Counted from the stretch's first letter, positions 42,027 through 52,087 are shown. The stretch is DNA of 64,000 nucleotides from Leisingera sp. ANG-M1 (GCF_000813745.1 NZ_JWLC01000004.1:1-64000), one strand, 5' to 3'. The notes: generated by a model from the sequence alone, not told the origin. Translations and numbers: made by a program.

Positions 42027-42046
42027 AACAATAGGTCAGTATTGTT
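42027..42046. promoter_or_regulatory. Second palindrome overlapping a TTGACA -35 element
   Basis: AACAATA (42027-42033) and TATTGTT (42040-42046) form a perfect 7-bp inverted repeat. It overlaps TTGACA (42045-42050), a plausible -35 element for the aminotransferase gene; the matching -10 near 42067 is weak. A bound regulator here would block transcription. Confidence 0.5.
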
Positions 42047-42101
42047 GACATTAATTTGCGTGCCCGTACCGTGACGCTAGATCATGAGCGGGGAGAGAGC
42101 C

Positions 42102-43310
42102 ATGCAGTTAGACCAGATTTTTGCCACCCGGAACGCGCGGATGAAGGCGTCGGAAATCCGCGAACTGCTGAAACTGCTCGACCAGCCTGACATCATCTCC
42201 TTTGCCGGCGGTATCCCGGACCCGGCGCTGTTCCCGGCGGATGATTTTGCCGAGGCGTTCAAGAATGCGTTGACCCCGGAACAGCAGGCGCTGGCGCTGC
42301 AGTATTCGATCAGCGAGGGCTACCTGCCGCTGCGTGAATGGATCGTGGGCGAGATGGCGAAAATCGGCATCGCTTGCGATGCGGACAACGTGCTGATCAC
42401 TTCCGGCTCGCAGCAGGCGCTGGATTACCTGGGCAAGCTGTTCCTGACGCCCGGCGATACCGCACTGGTGGGCTGGCCGACCTATCTGGGCGCGCTGGCG
42501 GCGTTCAACGCCTATGAGCCGCGCTATGACCGGCTGGCCCTGAAGACCAACCGTCTGCCCGAAAGCTATGCCGAGGCTGCGGCGGAGGCGGGCAGCAGGG
42601 TGAAATTCGCCTATCTCTCGCCGGATTTCGCCAATCCGACCGGCGAAACCCTGGACCGGGCCGGGCGGTTGCGGCTGCTGGAGCTGGCAGAGACGCTGGA
42701 TTGCGCTGTGATCGAAGACGCCGCCTATCAGTCGCTGCGTTACGATGGCGAGCCAGTGCCGCCGGTGCTGGCGCTGGAACTGCAGCAGAAAGGCTCGATC
42801 GAGGACTGCCGCACCATCTATTGCGGCTCGTTCAGCAAAACCTTGTCACCGGGGCTGCGGCTGGGTTGGGCGGTGGCGGCCAAGCCGGTGATCTCGCAGA
42901 TGGTGCTGCTGAAGCAGGCGGCGGACCTGCATACGTCGACGATCAACCAGATGGCGGTGCATAGCGTGGCTGAGGCCTGTTTCGACGAGCATGTCGAACA
43001 GTTGCACGCGGTATACCAGCGCCGCCGCGATGTGATGCTGGCGGCCCTGGACGAGCACATGCCGGAGGGCGTGGAATGGACCCGGCCCGAGGGCGGTATG
43101 TTTGTCTGGATGACCTTGCCGGAGGGCGCGGACGGCGCCGCCTTGCTGGCCCGGTCTCTGGAGACGGAAAGGGTGGCCTTTGTCCCCGGGCAGGCGTTTT
43201 TTGCCGATGGCAGCGGCGCCAATACGATCCGGCTGAGCTTCTCCAATTCCAACCATGCGGCGATTGAGGAAGGCATTGCCCGGCTGGGACGGCTGTTGCG
43301 GTCCGTCTGA
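42102..43310 (+). CDS. PLP-dependent aminotransferase, fold type I
   Basis: 402 residues of the 2-aminoadipate/aromatic aminotransferase branch. SFAGGIPDPALFP near the start, YLSPDFANPTGETL, and the PLP lysine Lys246 in GSFSKTLSPGLRLGW are conserved. The substrate is unknown. I prefer the ATG at 42102 (GGGAGAG upstream) over 42084. Regulation by the divergent GntR protein is likely. Confidence 0.92.
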   Translation: MQLDQIFATRNARMKASEIRELLKLLDQPDIISFAGGIPDPALFPADDFAEAFKNALTPEQQALALQYSISEGYLPLREWIVGEMAKIGIACDADNVLITSGSQQALDYLGKLFLTPGDTALVGWPTYLGALAAFNAYEPRYDRLALKTNRLPESYAEAAAEAGSRVKFAYLSPDFANPTGETLDRAGRLRLLELAETLDCAVIEDAAYQSLRYDGEPVPPVLALELQQKGSIEDCRTIYCGSFSKTLSPGLRLGWAVAAKPVISQMVLLKQAADLHTSTINQMAVHSVAEACFDEHVEQLHAVYQRRRDVMLAALDEHMPEGVEWTRPEGGMFVWMTLPEGADGAALLARSLETERVAFVPGQAFFADGSGANTIRLSFSNSNHAAIEEGIARLGRLLRSV

Positions 43311-43355
43311 GGGCTGAAGCCTGCATCTGGGCAAAACACCGCCGGATCCTGCGGG

Positions 43356-43364
43356 TTATCCACA
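43356..43364 (+). promoter_or_regulatory. Perfect DnaA box upstream of smc
   Basis: TTATCCACA matches the strong DnaA box consensus. It lies about 110 bases before the smc start and 60 bases before a TTGACA element. A control role for DnaA on smc is inferred. A single box could also occur by chance. Confidence 0.5.
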
Positions 43365-43387
43365 AGATATGGTGGCGATTGAGGCGA

Positions 43388-43413
43388 CTTCGCCCCGATT
43401 TGGGGGTGCGAAG
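43388..43413. promoter_or_regulatory. Inverted repeat next to the smc promoter
   Basis: CTTCGC (43388-43393) and GCGAAG (43408-43413) flank a C-run and G-run that could also pair. TTGACA at 43416-43421 follows immediately, so this could be an operator for smc. Confidence 0.4.
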
Positions 43414-43474
43414 CGTTGACACAACGGGTAGGAACCGCTGAACTTTCTCGATACGGAATCACGAAGGGGCAGCT

Positions 43475-46400
43475 TTGCGGTTTTCCAAGCTTAGGCTGAA
43501 CGGCTTCAAAAGCTTTGTTGATCCCACCGAACTGGTCATTGCCGATGGGCTGACAGGGGTCGTGGGTCCAAACGGTTGCGGCAAATCCAATCTTCTCGAG
43601 GCCCTGCGCTGGGTGATGGGCGAGACCCGCGCCAAGGCGATGCGCGGCGGCGGCATGGAGGATGTGATCTTTGCGGGCACGTCTTCGCGGCCCGCGCGCA
43701 ATTTTGCCGAAGTCAGTCTCAACATCGACAACTCGGAACGGCTGGCACCCTCGGGCTTCAATGAGGCGGATGCGCTGGAGATCGTGCGCCGCATTACCCG
43801 CGATGTGGGCAGCGCCTATAAGTCCAACGGCAAGGACGTGCGGGCGCGCGACGTGCAGATGCTGTTTGCCGATGCCTCCACCGGCGCGCATTCGCCTGCA
43901 CTGGTGCGGCAGGGTCAGATTGCCGAGCTGATCAACGCCAAGCCCAAGGCGCGGCGGCGCATTCTGGAAGAGGCGGCGGGGATCTCCGGCCTCTATCAGC
44001 GGCGCCACGAAGCGGAGCTGAAGCTGAAGAACACCGAGGCCAACCTGCTACGCGTCGATGACGTGATCGAGCAGCTGGCGGCACAGCTGGCGCAGCTGGC
44101 CAAGCAGGCGCGGCAGGCGCAGCGCTACCGCGAGATCGGCGAGAAGCTGCGGCTGGCCGAAGGTATGCTGCTATATCGCCGCTGGCGTGAGGCGGATGAG
44201 GCGCGGCTGGCCTCCGAGGATGAGCTGCGGGTGCGGGTCGAGCAAGCCGCCAAGGCTGAGGCGCTGGTGCGTGCCGCAGCGGCGCAGCGCGGCACCTTTG
44301 AGGAAAAACTGCCGCCGCTGCGCGAGGAAGAGGCCATTGCCGCGGCCATTCTGCAGCGGCTGGTGGTGCAGCGGGATTCGCTGGGCGATCAGGAGGCGCA
44401 GGCGCGCCAGACCATTGAACGGCTCAGCAACCGGATTGTGCAGCTCGGCAACGACATCGAACGCGAGGCGGGCCTGAACAAGGACGCGGGCGAAACCATC
44501 GAACGGCTGGAGTGGGAGCAGCGCGAGCTGTCCAAGGCCGGCGACGGCCACGACGGCAAGCTGGCCGAGGCTGCAGAATTGGCACGCGACGCGGGTTCGA
44601 TCCTGCAGGCGCGCGAGGATCATCTGGCGCAGGTGACCGAGGATGTGGCACGTCTTGCCGCACGCCACCAGTCGGCCCGCCGTGCGGTTGAGGATTGCCA
44701 GCGCGCGCTTGGCCGCTCGGAAGGCGAGGCGGAAAAAGCCCGCGGTGCCCAGGCCGAAGCCCAGGAAGCGCTGGAACTGGCCGCCGGGAAATTCGAGACG
44801 GCGGTGACAGCTGAGGAAGAAGCCCGCGAGGCTTCTGAATTGGCCGAAGAGGCGCTGGCTGCCGCTGATGAGGCCCGCACAGAAACCCAGGCCCGCGAAG
44901 CGGAGGCGCGCTCGCAGCGCTCGGAAGCTGAGGGCGAGCTGGGCGCGTTGCGTGCCGAGGTGACCGCATTGGCCAAGCTGGTGGAGCGTGACACCGCTGA
45001 GGGCGGCCAGATCCTGGATGAGCTGAGCGTGGCGCCGGGCTATGAGAAGGCCTTGGGCGCAGCGCTGGCCGATGATCTGCGTGCACCTTTGGCGGAGAAA
45101 GACGGGCCGACCGGCTGGGTGGCCCTGTCCGGCTATGACCGCGATGCGCCATTGCCGGACGGGGTGCAGCCACTGGCGCTGTTTGTCTCCGGCCCCGAAG
45201 CTCTGTCGCGCCGGGTGGCGCAGATCGGGCTAGTGGATGGCGACGCGGCAGCCGGCCTGCAGGCGCAGCTGCGCCCGGGCCAGCGGCTGGTAACGGTAGA
45301 GGGCGACCTGTGGCGCTGGGACGGCTACCGCGCCTGGGCCGAAGACGCGCCAAGCGCGGCAGCGCTGCGGCTGGAGCAGCTCAACAAGCTGGAAGCGCTG
45401 AAGCAGGAGATGGAGCGCGTCAGCGCCAAGGCCGACGGCGCCCGCGCCGCGCATGAGATGCTGCTGCGCAAGCTGGAAGAGGTTACGCTGGCCGACCAGA
45501 ACGCCCGCCAGGCGCGCCGGGTGGCGGATCAGCGCGTGGCGGACGCGGCCCGTGCTCTCAGCCGCGCGGAAGCCGACCGCAATCTGGCCGAGGCCAAGCT
45601 GGAAACCTTGGGCATTGCCGTCTCCCGCCATGCGGAAGACGCGCTGAACGCCAGCCTGCAGCTGAAAGAGGCCGAGAAGGCGCTGGGGGATCTGGGCGAC
45701 CTGGATCAGGCGCGGACAGCGGTCGAGGACATCAAACAGGCGGTTGAGGCGGCGCGGATCACCATGCTGACGCACCGCTCCAGCCATGACGAGCTGCGCC
45801 GCGAGGGCGAGGCCCGCACCAAGCGCGCGCAGGAAGTGACCAAGGAGCTCTCGGGCTGGCGCCACCGTCTGGAAAGCGCCGAAGCACGGATCGAGGAACT
45901 GGCCGAACGCCGCGAGGCCTCGCAGGAGGAGCTGGAAGAGGCCAATGCAGTTCCGGCGGAGATTGCCGAAAAGCGGGAAGAACTGAACGAGGCGATCTCG
46001 GAAGCCGAAGCCCGCAAATCCGCCGCCACCGAGGCGCTGATCGCAGCGGAAGCTGAACTACGTGAGGCCGTCCACAAGGAGCGCGAATGCGAGCGGCTGG
46101 CCTCGGAAGCGCGCGAGGCGCGGGCCCGTTCCGAGGCGCGCAGCGATGCCGCCAAGGATGCGGTGGCGCAGGCTGCCGGGCGGATCATTGAGGCGCAGCA
46201 GATCACGCCGCAGGCTTTGCTGGAAAAGCTCGGCGTGTCGCCGGACGAGATGCCGCCATCGGACGACCTGGAGCACGACGTGGACCGCTACAAGCGTCAG
46301 CGCGATGCCTTGGGCGCGGTCAACCTGCGGGCCGAAGAAGACGCCCGCGGGGTGCAGAATGAACACGACACGCTGGTTGCCGAGAAGCTGGATCTGGAAG

Positions 46401-46930
46401 GCGCTGTGAAAACTCTGCGCGATGGCATTGCCAGCCTCAACCGCGAGGGCCGTGAGCGGCTGCTGACCGCGTTTGAACAGGTGAACAACAGCTTTGCCAT
46501 GCTGTTCACCCATCTGTTCGGCGGCGGCGAGGCCAATCTGGTGATGGTCGAAAGCGACGACCCGCTGGATGCGGGGCTTGAGATCATGTGCCAGCCGCCA
46601 GGCAAGAAACTGTCGACCCTTTCGCTGCTTTCGGGCGGTGAGCAGACGCTGACCGCGATGGCGCTGATCTTCGCGGTGTTCCTGTCGAACCCGGCGCCGA
46701 TCTGTGTGCTGGACGAGGTCGACGCGCCGTTGGATGATGCCAATGTGACCCGCTTCTGCGACCTGCTGGACGAGATGTGCCGCCAGACCGACACCCGCTT
46801 CCTGATCATCACCCACCACGCGGTGACGATGGCGCGGATGGACCGGCTGTTCGGCGTCACCATGCAGGAAAAAGGTGTCAGCCAGCTGGTTTCGGTTGAC
46901 CTGAAGAAGGCAGAGGCGATGGTAGCTTAA
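43475..46930 (+). CDS. smc: Chromosome segregation protein SMC
   Basis: 1151 residues. Walker A GPNGCGKSN (31-39), a long coiled coil, a hinge around 500-630, and the C-terminal head with LLSGGEQTLTAMAL (near 1050) and Walker B CVLDEVDAPLDD (near 1078). It condenses and separates chromosomes with ScpA and ScpB. The start is a TTG at 43475 with AAGGGG upstream. A DnaA box and a TTGACA element precede it. Confidence 0.97.
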   Translation: MRFSKLRLNGFKSFVDPTELVIADGLTGVVGPNGCGKSNLLEALRWVMGETRAKAMRGGGMEDVIFAGTSSRPARNFAEVSLNIDNSERLAPSGFNEADALEIVRRITRDVGSAYKSNGKDVRARDVQMLFADASTGAHSPALVRQGQIAELINAKPKARRRILEEAAGISGLYQRRHEAELKLKNTEANLLRVDDVIEQLAAQLAQLAKQARQAQRYREIGEKLRLAEGMLLYRRWREADEARLASEDELRVRVEQAAKAEALVRAAAAQRGTFEEKLPPLREEEAIAAAILQRLVVQRDSLGDQEAQARQTIERLSNRIVQLGNDIEREAGLNKDAGETIERLEWEQRELSKAGDGHDGKLAEAAELARDAGSILQAREDHLAQVTEDVARLAARHQSARRAVEDCQRALGRSEGEAEKARGAQAEAQEALELAAGKFETAVTAEEEAREASELAEEALAAADEARTETQAREAEARSQRSEAEGELGALRAEVTALAKLVERDTAEGGQILDELSVAPGYEKALGAALADDLRAPLAEKDGPTGWVALSGYDRDAPLPDGVQPLALFVSGPEALSRRVAQIGLVDGDAAAGLQAQLRPGQRLVTVEGDLWRWDGYRAWAEDAPSAAALRLEQLNKLEALKQEMERVSAKADGARAAHEMLLRKLEEVTLADQNARQARRVADQRVADAARALSRAEADRNLAEAKLETLGIAVSRHAEDALNASLQLKEAEKALGDLGDLDQARTAVEDIKQAVEAARITMLTHRSSHDELRREGEARTKRAQEVTKELSGWRHRLESAEARIEELAERREASQEELEEANAVPAEIAEKREELNEAISEAEARKSAATEALIAAEAELREAVHKERECERLASEAREARARSEARSDAAKDAVAQAAGRIIEAQQITPQALLEKLGVSPDEMPPSDDLEHDVDRYKRQRDALGAVNLRAEEDARGVQNEHDTLVAEKLDLEGAVKTLRDGIASLNREGRERLLTAFEQVNNSFAMLFTHLFGGGEANLVMVESDDPLDAGLEIMCQPPGKKLSTLSLLSGGEQTLTAMALIFAVFLSNPAPICVLDEVDAPLDDANVTRFCDLLDEMCRQTDTRFLIITHHAVTMARMDRLFGVTMQEKGVSQLVSVDLKKAEAMVA

Positions 46931-46996
46931 AGGCAGGCGGCGCCGGGGGGATCGGTGCCGGTGCCTGGCAAAGTGATAATTTTGGTGGAGTGACAA

Positions 46997-47464
46997 ATGA
47001 ATAAGCTGAAAGCAATTGCCGCCGCCGCGGCGCTGGTGATGCCGGTGGCCGCCGCGGCCCAGAATGTGGTTGCCAAGACTGGCGACAGCGTTGCCAATTT
47101 CTTCAAGGATGAAGGTGCCCAGGTTGAGGTGACCACCGACAGCGTCGGCGATCCGAACCTCAAGGTCGAATACTACGGCAACGATTTCTCGGTCTACTAT
47201 TACGGCTGCGACAACAACACCAACTGCGACGCAATTCAGTTCTTCTCGGGCTATCAGACCGATGGCGGCGTACGTATCTCCAAGATCAACGAGTGGAACC
47301 GTGAGAACCGCTTTGCCCGCGGCTATATCTCCGAAGAAGGCTCCGCCAGGATCGAGATGGACGTGTTCCTCGGCAAAGAGGGCATGAACCCGGATGATTT
47401 TGCTCAGGCCGTGGGTTTCTGGACTCGGCGGATGACCGAATTTGAAGAATTCATCGGCTGGTAA
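46997..47464 (+). CDS. Exported YbjN-domain protein
   Basis: 155 residues. The signal peptide MNKLKAIAAAAALVMPVAAA is followed by a likely cleavage site at AAA-QN. The mature part resembles YbjN: VTTDSVGDPNLKVEYYGNDF, FFSGYQTDG and NRFARGYISEEG. YbjN proteins in other bacteria affect motility and envelope traits, with no agreed activity. Two cysteines (GCDNNTNC) could form a disulfide. It follows smc by 66 bases. Confidence 0.85.
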   Translation: MNKLKAIAAAAALVMPVAAAAQNVVAKTGDSVANFFKDEGAQVEVTTDSVGDPNLKVEYYGNDFSVYYYGCDNNTNCDAIQFFSGYQTDGGVRISKINEWNRENRFARGYISEEGSARIEMDVFLGKEGMNPDDFAQAVGFWTRRMTEFEEFIGW

Positions 47465-47469
47465 ACCCC

Positions 47470-47491
47470 GCTGTCACCGGAACGTGACAGC
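47470..47491 (+). terminator. Hairpin after the YbjN gene
   Basis: GCTGTCAC (47470-47477) pairs perfectly with GTGACAGC (47484-47491) around CGGAAC. No T-tract follows, so termination may be weak. Confidence 0.45.
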
Positions 47492-47522
47492 AGGCTGAAA
47501 GATCAGCCGTTATGGTTGGGGC

Positions 47523-47879
47523 ATGAAACGGATCATGCCCCTTTTTCTTTGCCTGGCGGCCGGAGCCGCAGCAGCAGGCAGCTGGACGCTGCGCCCAGGC
47601 GACACCCCCTTTGTACAGGCAGAACTGGAAGCGCTTCCGGGCCAATCCTTCCGCTTTTATGACGGCGGTGAGTCGCTCTACGGCCGGGATGGTGTCTATT
47701 CCTACACTTATTCGGCTGAGAACGGCGGCGGCACCGCCTGGGGCACCTACCGGATTGCAGGCGACGGCAGCATCTGCGTGGATTTTGCGAACGGGTTTGC
47801 CCGCTGCGACCTTTACGTCCGCAACGGCAGCCGGGTGATCCTGATTACCGAAAAGGGCGAGCGGTTCCCGGTGCGTTAA
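47523..47879 (+). CDS. Exported protein of unknown function
   Basis: 118 residues with a signal peptide (MKRIMPLFLCLAAGAAAA). The mature part is beta-rich: DGGESLYGRDGVYSYTYSAENGG, WGTYRIAGDGSICVDFANGFARCD, with two cysteines that could pair. No family name comes to mind. It overlaps the stop of the convergent lytic transglycosylase gene by four bases. Confidence 0.78.
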   Translation: MKRIMPLFLCLAAGAAAAGSWTLRPGDTPFVQAELEALPGQSFRFYDGGESLYGRDGVYSYTYSAENGGGTAWGTYRIAGDGSICVDFANGFARCDLYVRNGSRVILITEKGERFPVR

Positions 47880-49045
47880 AGCCGCTGCAGCAGCGCAGGG
47901 GTCGGCCAGGCGTCGGCGGGCAGGCCGAGGCGGGCTTGCTCCTTTTGCACTGCGATCCTGGTGCGTGCGCCAAGGATGCCGTCGACCTTACCCACGTTGT
48001 GGCCCAGAGCCTGCAGTTTTTGCTGCAGCTGCTTCATTTGAGTGCTGGAGAGGCCGCTTTCGGGCTTGCCTGCGTCATATACTTCAGCACCTTGCAGGCG
48101 GTTGGCGAAATAGGCTGCCGTCAGCACATAGGTAAAGCTCTGGTTCCACTCAAAGTAGACGTCGAAATTCGGGTAGGCGAGGAAGGCCGGCCCCTTGTGC
48201 CCCTGCGGCAGCAGCAGCGAAGCGCGCATGGACTTGTCAGGCAGTCCGCCATCGCGGGCGGCAACACCCAGGTCTCGCCACTGCGCAACGGATTTCTTGC
48301 GGGCGGTGCCGGTCAGCGACAGATCCAGCCCCTCAGGGATGGTGACTTCCTGCAGCCAGGGCTGGCCAGGCTGCCAGCCCAGATGCGACAGCATCCGGGC
48401 GCCGGACATCAGCGCGTCGGGGGCTGAGGTTTTCAGGCTGACTTTGCCGTCGCCATCGGCATCGACGCCGTGTTCCAGAATGTCGCCGGGCAGCATCTGC
48501 ACCATGCCGATCTCGCCCGCCCAGGCGCCGGTGGTGCGCTTGGGGTCGAAGTTGCCCTGGCTGAACAGCTCCAGCGCCGAGAACACCTGCGGGCGGAACA
48601 GCTCGGGGCGGCGGCAGTCATGGGCCAGGGTGACCAGCGCGTCGCGGGTGTTGAAATCGCCCTGGTAGCCGCCGTAATCGGTCTCGAACGCCCAAAACGC
48701 CAGGAGCACTCCGCGGTCGATGCCATAGGTGCTTTCGATCCGTTTGAAGGTGGCGTCGTGTTTCTGCGCCATCTGGCGTCCGCGCTTCAGCCGGTTTTGC
48801 GAGATCAGCCGGCGGGAGAACTCGATGAAAGGCTTCTGGAACACACCCTGGCCGCGATCGGCCTTGAGCACGCTGTTGTCCTGGCGGGTGCCCGCAAAGA
48901 ACGCGTTGACCGTGGCAGTGTCGTAGCCGGCCTGAACCGCCTCATCTTTCATCAGCTTGACGAAATTCTGAAAACCGCCGCCGCATTGGGCTGCTGCCGC
49001 CGCAGGCAGCAATCCAGCTGCGAGGACGAAGGGCAATAGGCGCAT
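47876..49045 (-). CDS. Lytic murein transglycosylase (MltB-like) with PG-binding domain
   Basis: 389 residues. A signal peptide (MRLLPFVLAAGLLPAAAAA) precedes a transglycosylase domain with catalytic Glu121 in FWAFETDYGG, and a C-terminal peptidoglycan-binding domain (about 325-385, with LQALGHNVGKVDGILGARTR). It cleaves glycan strands in the periplasm. No lipobox is seen, so it should be soluble. I chose the ATG at 49045, where the signal peptide begins. Confidence 0.93.
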   Translation of the reverse strand: MRLLPFVLAAGLLPAAAAAQCGGGFQNFVKLMKDEAVQAGYDTATVNAFFAGTRQDNSVLKADRGQGVFQKPFIEFSRRLISQNRLKRGRQMAQKHDATFKRIESTYGIDRGVLLAFWAFETDYGGYQGDFNTRDALVTLAHDCRRPELFRPQVFSALELFSQGNFDPKRTTGAWAGEIGMVQMLPGDILEHGVDADGDGKVSLKTSAPDALMSGARMLSHLGWQPGQPWLQEVTIPEGLDLSLTGTARKKSVAQWRDLGVAARDGGLPDKSMRASLLLPQGHKGPAFLAYPNFDVYFEWNQSFTYVLTAAYFANRLQGAEVYDAGKPESGLSSTQMKQLQQKLQALGHNVGKVDGILGARTRIAVQKEQARLGLPADAWPTPALLQRL

Positions 49046-49091
49046 GGTTCTGGCGCTCCTTGGTTTTACCGCTCCCACAGGATCTTATGTG

Positions 49092-50003
49092 CTAGAAAAT
49101 CACCGAAATGGCAACTGTCAGGGCAATCGCAAGCCCCCAGGCCTGCCACAGCAGGGTGACCGAACGGGTAATGGTTTCGGCGTTGGCGCTTTTGGTGCCG
49201 TTTGCGTTGACCCAAGCAAAGTCGCGCATCTGCCCGTCATAGGAGCGCGGGCCTGCCAAAGACGTGCCCAAGGCGCGGGCCATGGCAGCCTCGGGCCAGC
49301 CGGCATTGGGGGAGCGGTGCTGGCGGGCGTCCGCGGCAATTGCGCCCCAATGCTGCAGCTGGCCGCCGGCCAGGGCAATCAGCAGCCCGGTCAGACGGGC
49401 CGGGATCAGGTTCAGCAGGTCATCCAGCCGGGCAGAGGCCCAGCCGAAATCCTCATACCGGTCATTGCGGTAGCCGATCATGCTGTCGGCGGTGTTGACC
49501 ATCTTGTAGATGATCAGCCCTGGAAGGCCGGCAATCAGGAACCAAAAGGCCGGGGCGATGACGCCGTCCGACATGTTCTCGGCGCCGCTTTCGACGGCCG
49601 AGCGGGCGGCCTGCGGGGCGGTCATGCTGTCCGTGTCACGGCTGACGATCATCGCGACTGCTTTGCGGCCCTCAGCCAGGCTGCTCTGCAGCCCCTTGGC
49701 CACCGCCGCCACATGCTCAGTCAGGGACCGCTGGGCGATCAGGACCGCCGCAACCAGGATTTCCACCAGGGCGCCGGGCAGCGACAGCAGCTTGCCTGCA
49801 GCGAAGCCGCACAGCACCAGGACCGCAGCGGCGGCCACGCCATTGGCACGGCGGCTGAGCCCCGTGTTGAGCTTGCGGTCAAGAAAGCCGACCAGCCTGC
49901 CCATCAGCACTGCCGGGTGGGTGACGCGGGACCACAGCCACTTGGGCTCGCCAAAGACGGCATCCAGCAGCAGGGCGATCACCAGCATCGCGGCAGTGGT
50001 CAT
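49092..50003 (-). CDS. cobD: Adenosylcobinamide-phosphate synthase (CbiB/CobD)
   Basis: 303 residues, a polytopic membrane protein. [20 protein letters not shown] with [11 protein letters not shown] is the CbiB signature, and [22 protein letters not shown] follows. It attaches aminopropanol (or its phosphate) to cobyric acid in late cobalamin synthesis. Its start overlaps the cobC stop by four bases, linking the side-chain-making and -attaching enzymes. Confidence 0.95.
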   Translation of the reverse strand: MTTAAMLVIALLLDAVFGEPKWLWSRVTHPAVLMGRLVGFLDRKLNTGLSRRANGVAAAAVLVLCGFAAGKLLSLPGALVEILVAAVLIAQRSLTEHVAAVAKGLQSSLAEGRKAVAMIVSRDTDSMTAPQAARSAVESGAENMSDGVIAPAFWFLIAGLPGLIIYKMVNTADSMIGYRNDRYEDFGWASARLDDLLNLIPARLTGLLIALAGGQLQHWGAIAADARQHRSPNAGWPEAAMARALGTSLAGPRSYDGQMRDFAWVNANGTKSANAETITRSVTLLWQAWGLAIALTVAISVIF

Positions 50004-50962
50004 AATGCGGCCTCCAGGCGCTCCCAGCCGTCTGCAGGCGGCAGGCCGAGGCGCAGATAGGTTTTGGAATAGGGGAAGATGCGGCTCCAGATTTGATGCC
50101 GGGCCAGCTTGCGCTGCCAGGCGGCGGCATCATCCACATTGTATAGCCGGAACAGATCGGTACCGCCCGCCAGGCTGGCGCCTTTGGCAAGCACGATCTT
50201 GTCCAAGCGGGCGGCATCCTGTGCGAGCCTGGCGCGGGTGGTCTCGGCCCAGGCTTGATCCCGCAACGCCAGAACGCCAGTGCGCAGGGCGGGGCCGGAG
50301 ACTGCCCAGGGGCCCTGCCAGCTGGAGAGTTCGCTGATCAGCTTGGGGTCGCCGATGGCAAAACCCAGACGCATTCCCGCAAGCCCCCAGAACTTGCCAA
50401 AGCTCTTCAGTACAACAACGCCCGGGCGCGCGGCCATGCGGATCAGGCTCTCGCCTGGGCAGACGTCGCAGAAGCTCTCGTCGATAACGGTGAGCGGCGC
50501 GTTGAGCTGGTCTTCGCGCCACATACGGCCGTCGGGGTTGTTCGGGTGCACCGCCACGCGGGCCTCGGCGGGGCCGTCGACGCGGATAATCCAGCCGCGG
50601 GCCTCAAAGGCGGCGGCGTGTTCGTTGTAGGTCGGCTTGGTGATCTGCACCCAGCGCGGATCGGCCAGGGCCGGAATGGCTGCGATCAGAGCCGAGGCGC
50701 CGGGAGCAGCCAGCAGGGCTGCCTGGTCCGGGATGTTCCAGAACGCCCGTGCGGCCTGTTCCAGTTCCGCCAGTGCAGCCGCATCCGGCAGGGCGTTCCA
50801 ATCCGCGGCGGTGAACTCCGGCAGCGGATAGGGATGCGGGTTGATGCCCGTGGACAGGTCCATCCAACCGCTGCGGGCGCCGCCGAATTCAGCCATGGCG
50901 GCGCTCAGATTGCCGCCGTGATCCCGGGGCGGAGTTTCATTGTCGAGCAGGGGGTCAAGCAT
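50000..50962 (-). CDS. cobC: Threonine-phosphate decarboxylase (CobC-like)
   Basis: 320 residues, a fold-type I PLP enzyme with Lys190 in [15 protein letters not shown]. It makes (R)-1-amino-2-propanol phosphate for the cobalamin side chain. The N-terminus [10 protein letters not shown] and [14 protein letters not shown] are typical of CobC. I prefer the ATG at 50962 because it starts near the conserved block; a GTG at 51019 would add 19 residues. No cobalamin riboswitch is seen in the short gap upstream. Confidence 0.92.
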   Translation of the reverse strand: MLDPLLDNETPPRDHGGNLSAAMAEFGGARSGWMDLSTGINPHPYPLPEFTAADWNALPDAAALAELEQAARAFWNIPDQAALLAAPGASALIAAIPALADPRWVQITKPTYNEHAAAFEARGWIIRVDGPAEARVAVHPNNPDGRMWREDQLNAPLTVIDESFCDVCPGESLIRMAARPGVVVLKSFGKFWGLAGMRLGFAIGDPKLISELSSWQGPWAVSGPALRTGVLALRDQAWAETTRARLAQDAARLDKIVLAKGASLAGGTDLFRLYNVDDAAAWQRKLARHQIWSRIFPYSKTYLRLGLPPADGWERLEAAL

Positions 50963-51112
50963 CGCGGAAGCCACCGGTGAAACATTCTCTCCGAACAGGT
51001 CGGATGCCGTATGAGACACAGTGGTTAATAAAGCAACCTAGCCCGTGCGTGAACTCCCTATTTGACGCGGCATTTGCAAATCTGACGCCAATTGGCGTCA
51101 GATTGCTGCAGC

Positions 51113-52087
51113 TCATCCGCGACGGTGCGGCTCCATCCAGTTGATCTCCGGATTGATCGGAATGATCCGGTGCGGGTTGATGGTGTCATGGCTGTAGTAA
51201 TAGTGGCGCACGATGTGCTGCATGCCGACTGTTTCCGCCACGCCAGGCCATTGATACAGCTCGCGGACGTAGGCCCAGAGGTTTGGATAATCCACCAGCC
51301 GCTTCCGGTTGCATTTGAAATGCACGTGATAGACTGGATCAAAGCGCAACAGGGTCGTCAACAGCCGCCAGTCAGCCTCGGTCACCCGGTCGCCCAGCAG
51401 ATAGCGGTGCTGCGACAGCAGGTCCTCCAGCCAGTCCAGGCTGTCGAAAAGCGGCCCGATGGCAGCGTCATAGGCCTCCTGGGTGGTAGCAAAGCCGCAT
51501 TTGTAGACGCCATTGTTGACACTGTCGTAGATACGGGCGTTGACCGCCTCGATCGGCTCGCGCAGCTCCTCGGGCCAATAGTCATCATCGTTGCCGGTGA
51601 TATCGTTGAATGCCGCGTTGAACATCCGGATGATTTCGGAGCTTTCGTTGGAGACAATGGTGTTCTGCTGTTTGTCCCACAGCACAGGCACCGTCACACG
51701 GCCGGTATAGCCGGCATCGGCGCGGGTGTAGATCTGATGCATATGCGTGCTGCCAAACAGCGCATCGCCGGTGGCGCCGTTGTCATCCGTCTCGAAGGTC
51801 CAGCCCTCGCCCAGCATGTCGGGATGCACGGCGGAGACGGAAATATGCTCTTCCAGCCCCTTCAGTTTGCGGAAGATCAGGGTGCGGTGGGCCCAGGGGC
51901 AGGCCAGCGAAATATAGAGATGGTAACGCCCGCTTTCCGCCTTGAAGCCGCCTTCACCCGAAGGGCCTGCGCTGCCGTCAGCCGTAATCCAGTTGCGGAA
52001 CTGCGATTCGCTGCGTTTGAAGGCGCCGCCGGTGGATTTGGTGTCATACCACTTGTCGTGCCACTTGCCGTCGATCAAAAGGCCCAT
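51113..52087 (-). CDS. Glutathionyl-hydroquinone reductase
   Basis: 324 residues of the Xi-class GST family (YqjG/PcpF/ECM4). The catalytic cysteine is Cys63 in SLACPWAHRTLIFR, and NGVYKCGFATTQEAYD and LGDRVTEADWRLLTTL confirm the family. It reduces glutathionyl hydroquinones, releasing glutathione. The start at 52087 has GGGAG upstream; the frame to 52228 has no support. Confidence 0.94.
   Translation of the reverse strand: MGLLIDGKWHDKWYDTKSTGGAFKRSESQFRNWITADGSAGPSGEGGFKAESGRYHLYISLACPWAHRTLIFRKLKGLEEHISVSAVHPDMLGEGWTFETDDNGATGDALFGSTHMHQIYTRADAGYTGRVTVPVLWDKQQNTIVSNESSEIIRMFNAAFNDITGNDDDYWPEELREPIEAVNARIYDSVNNGVYKCGFATTQEAYDAAIGPLFDSLDWLEDLLSQHRYLLGDRVTEADWRLLTTLLRFDPVYHVHFKCNRKRLVDYPNLWAYVRELYQWPGVAETVGMQHIVRHYYYSHDTINPHRIIPINPEINWMEPHRRG

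Noticed and set aside
50963-51112. Possible cobalamin riboswitch before cobC
   Set aside because: The gap is short and has no B12-box-like sequence (GCCACTG type).
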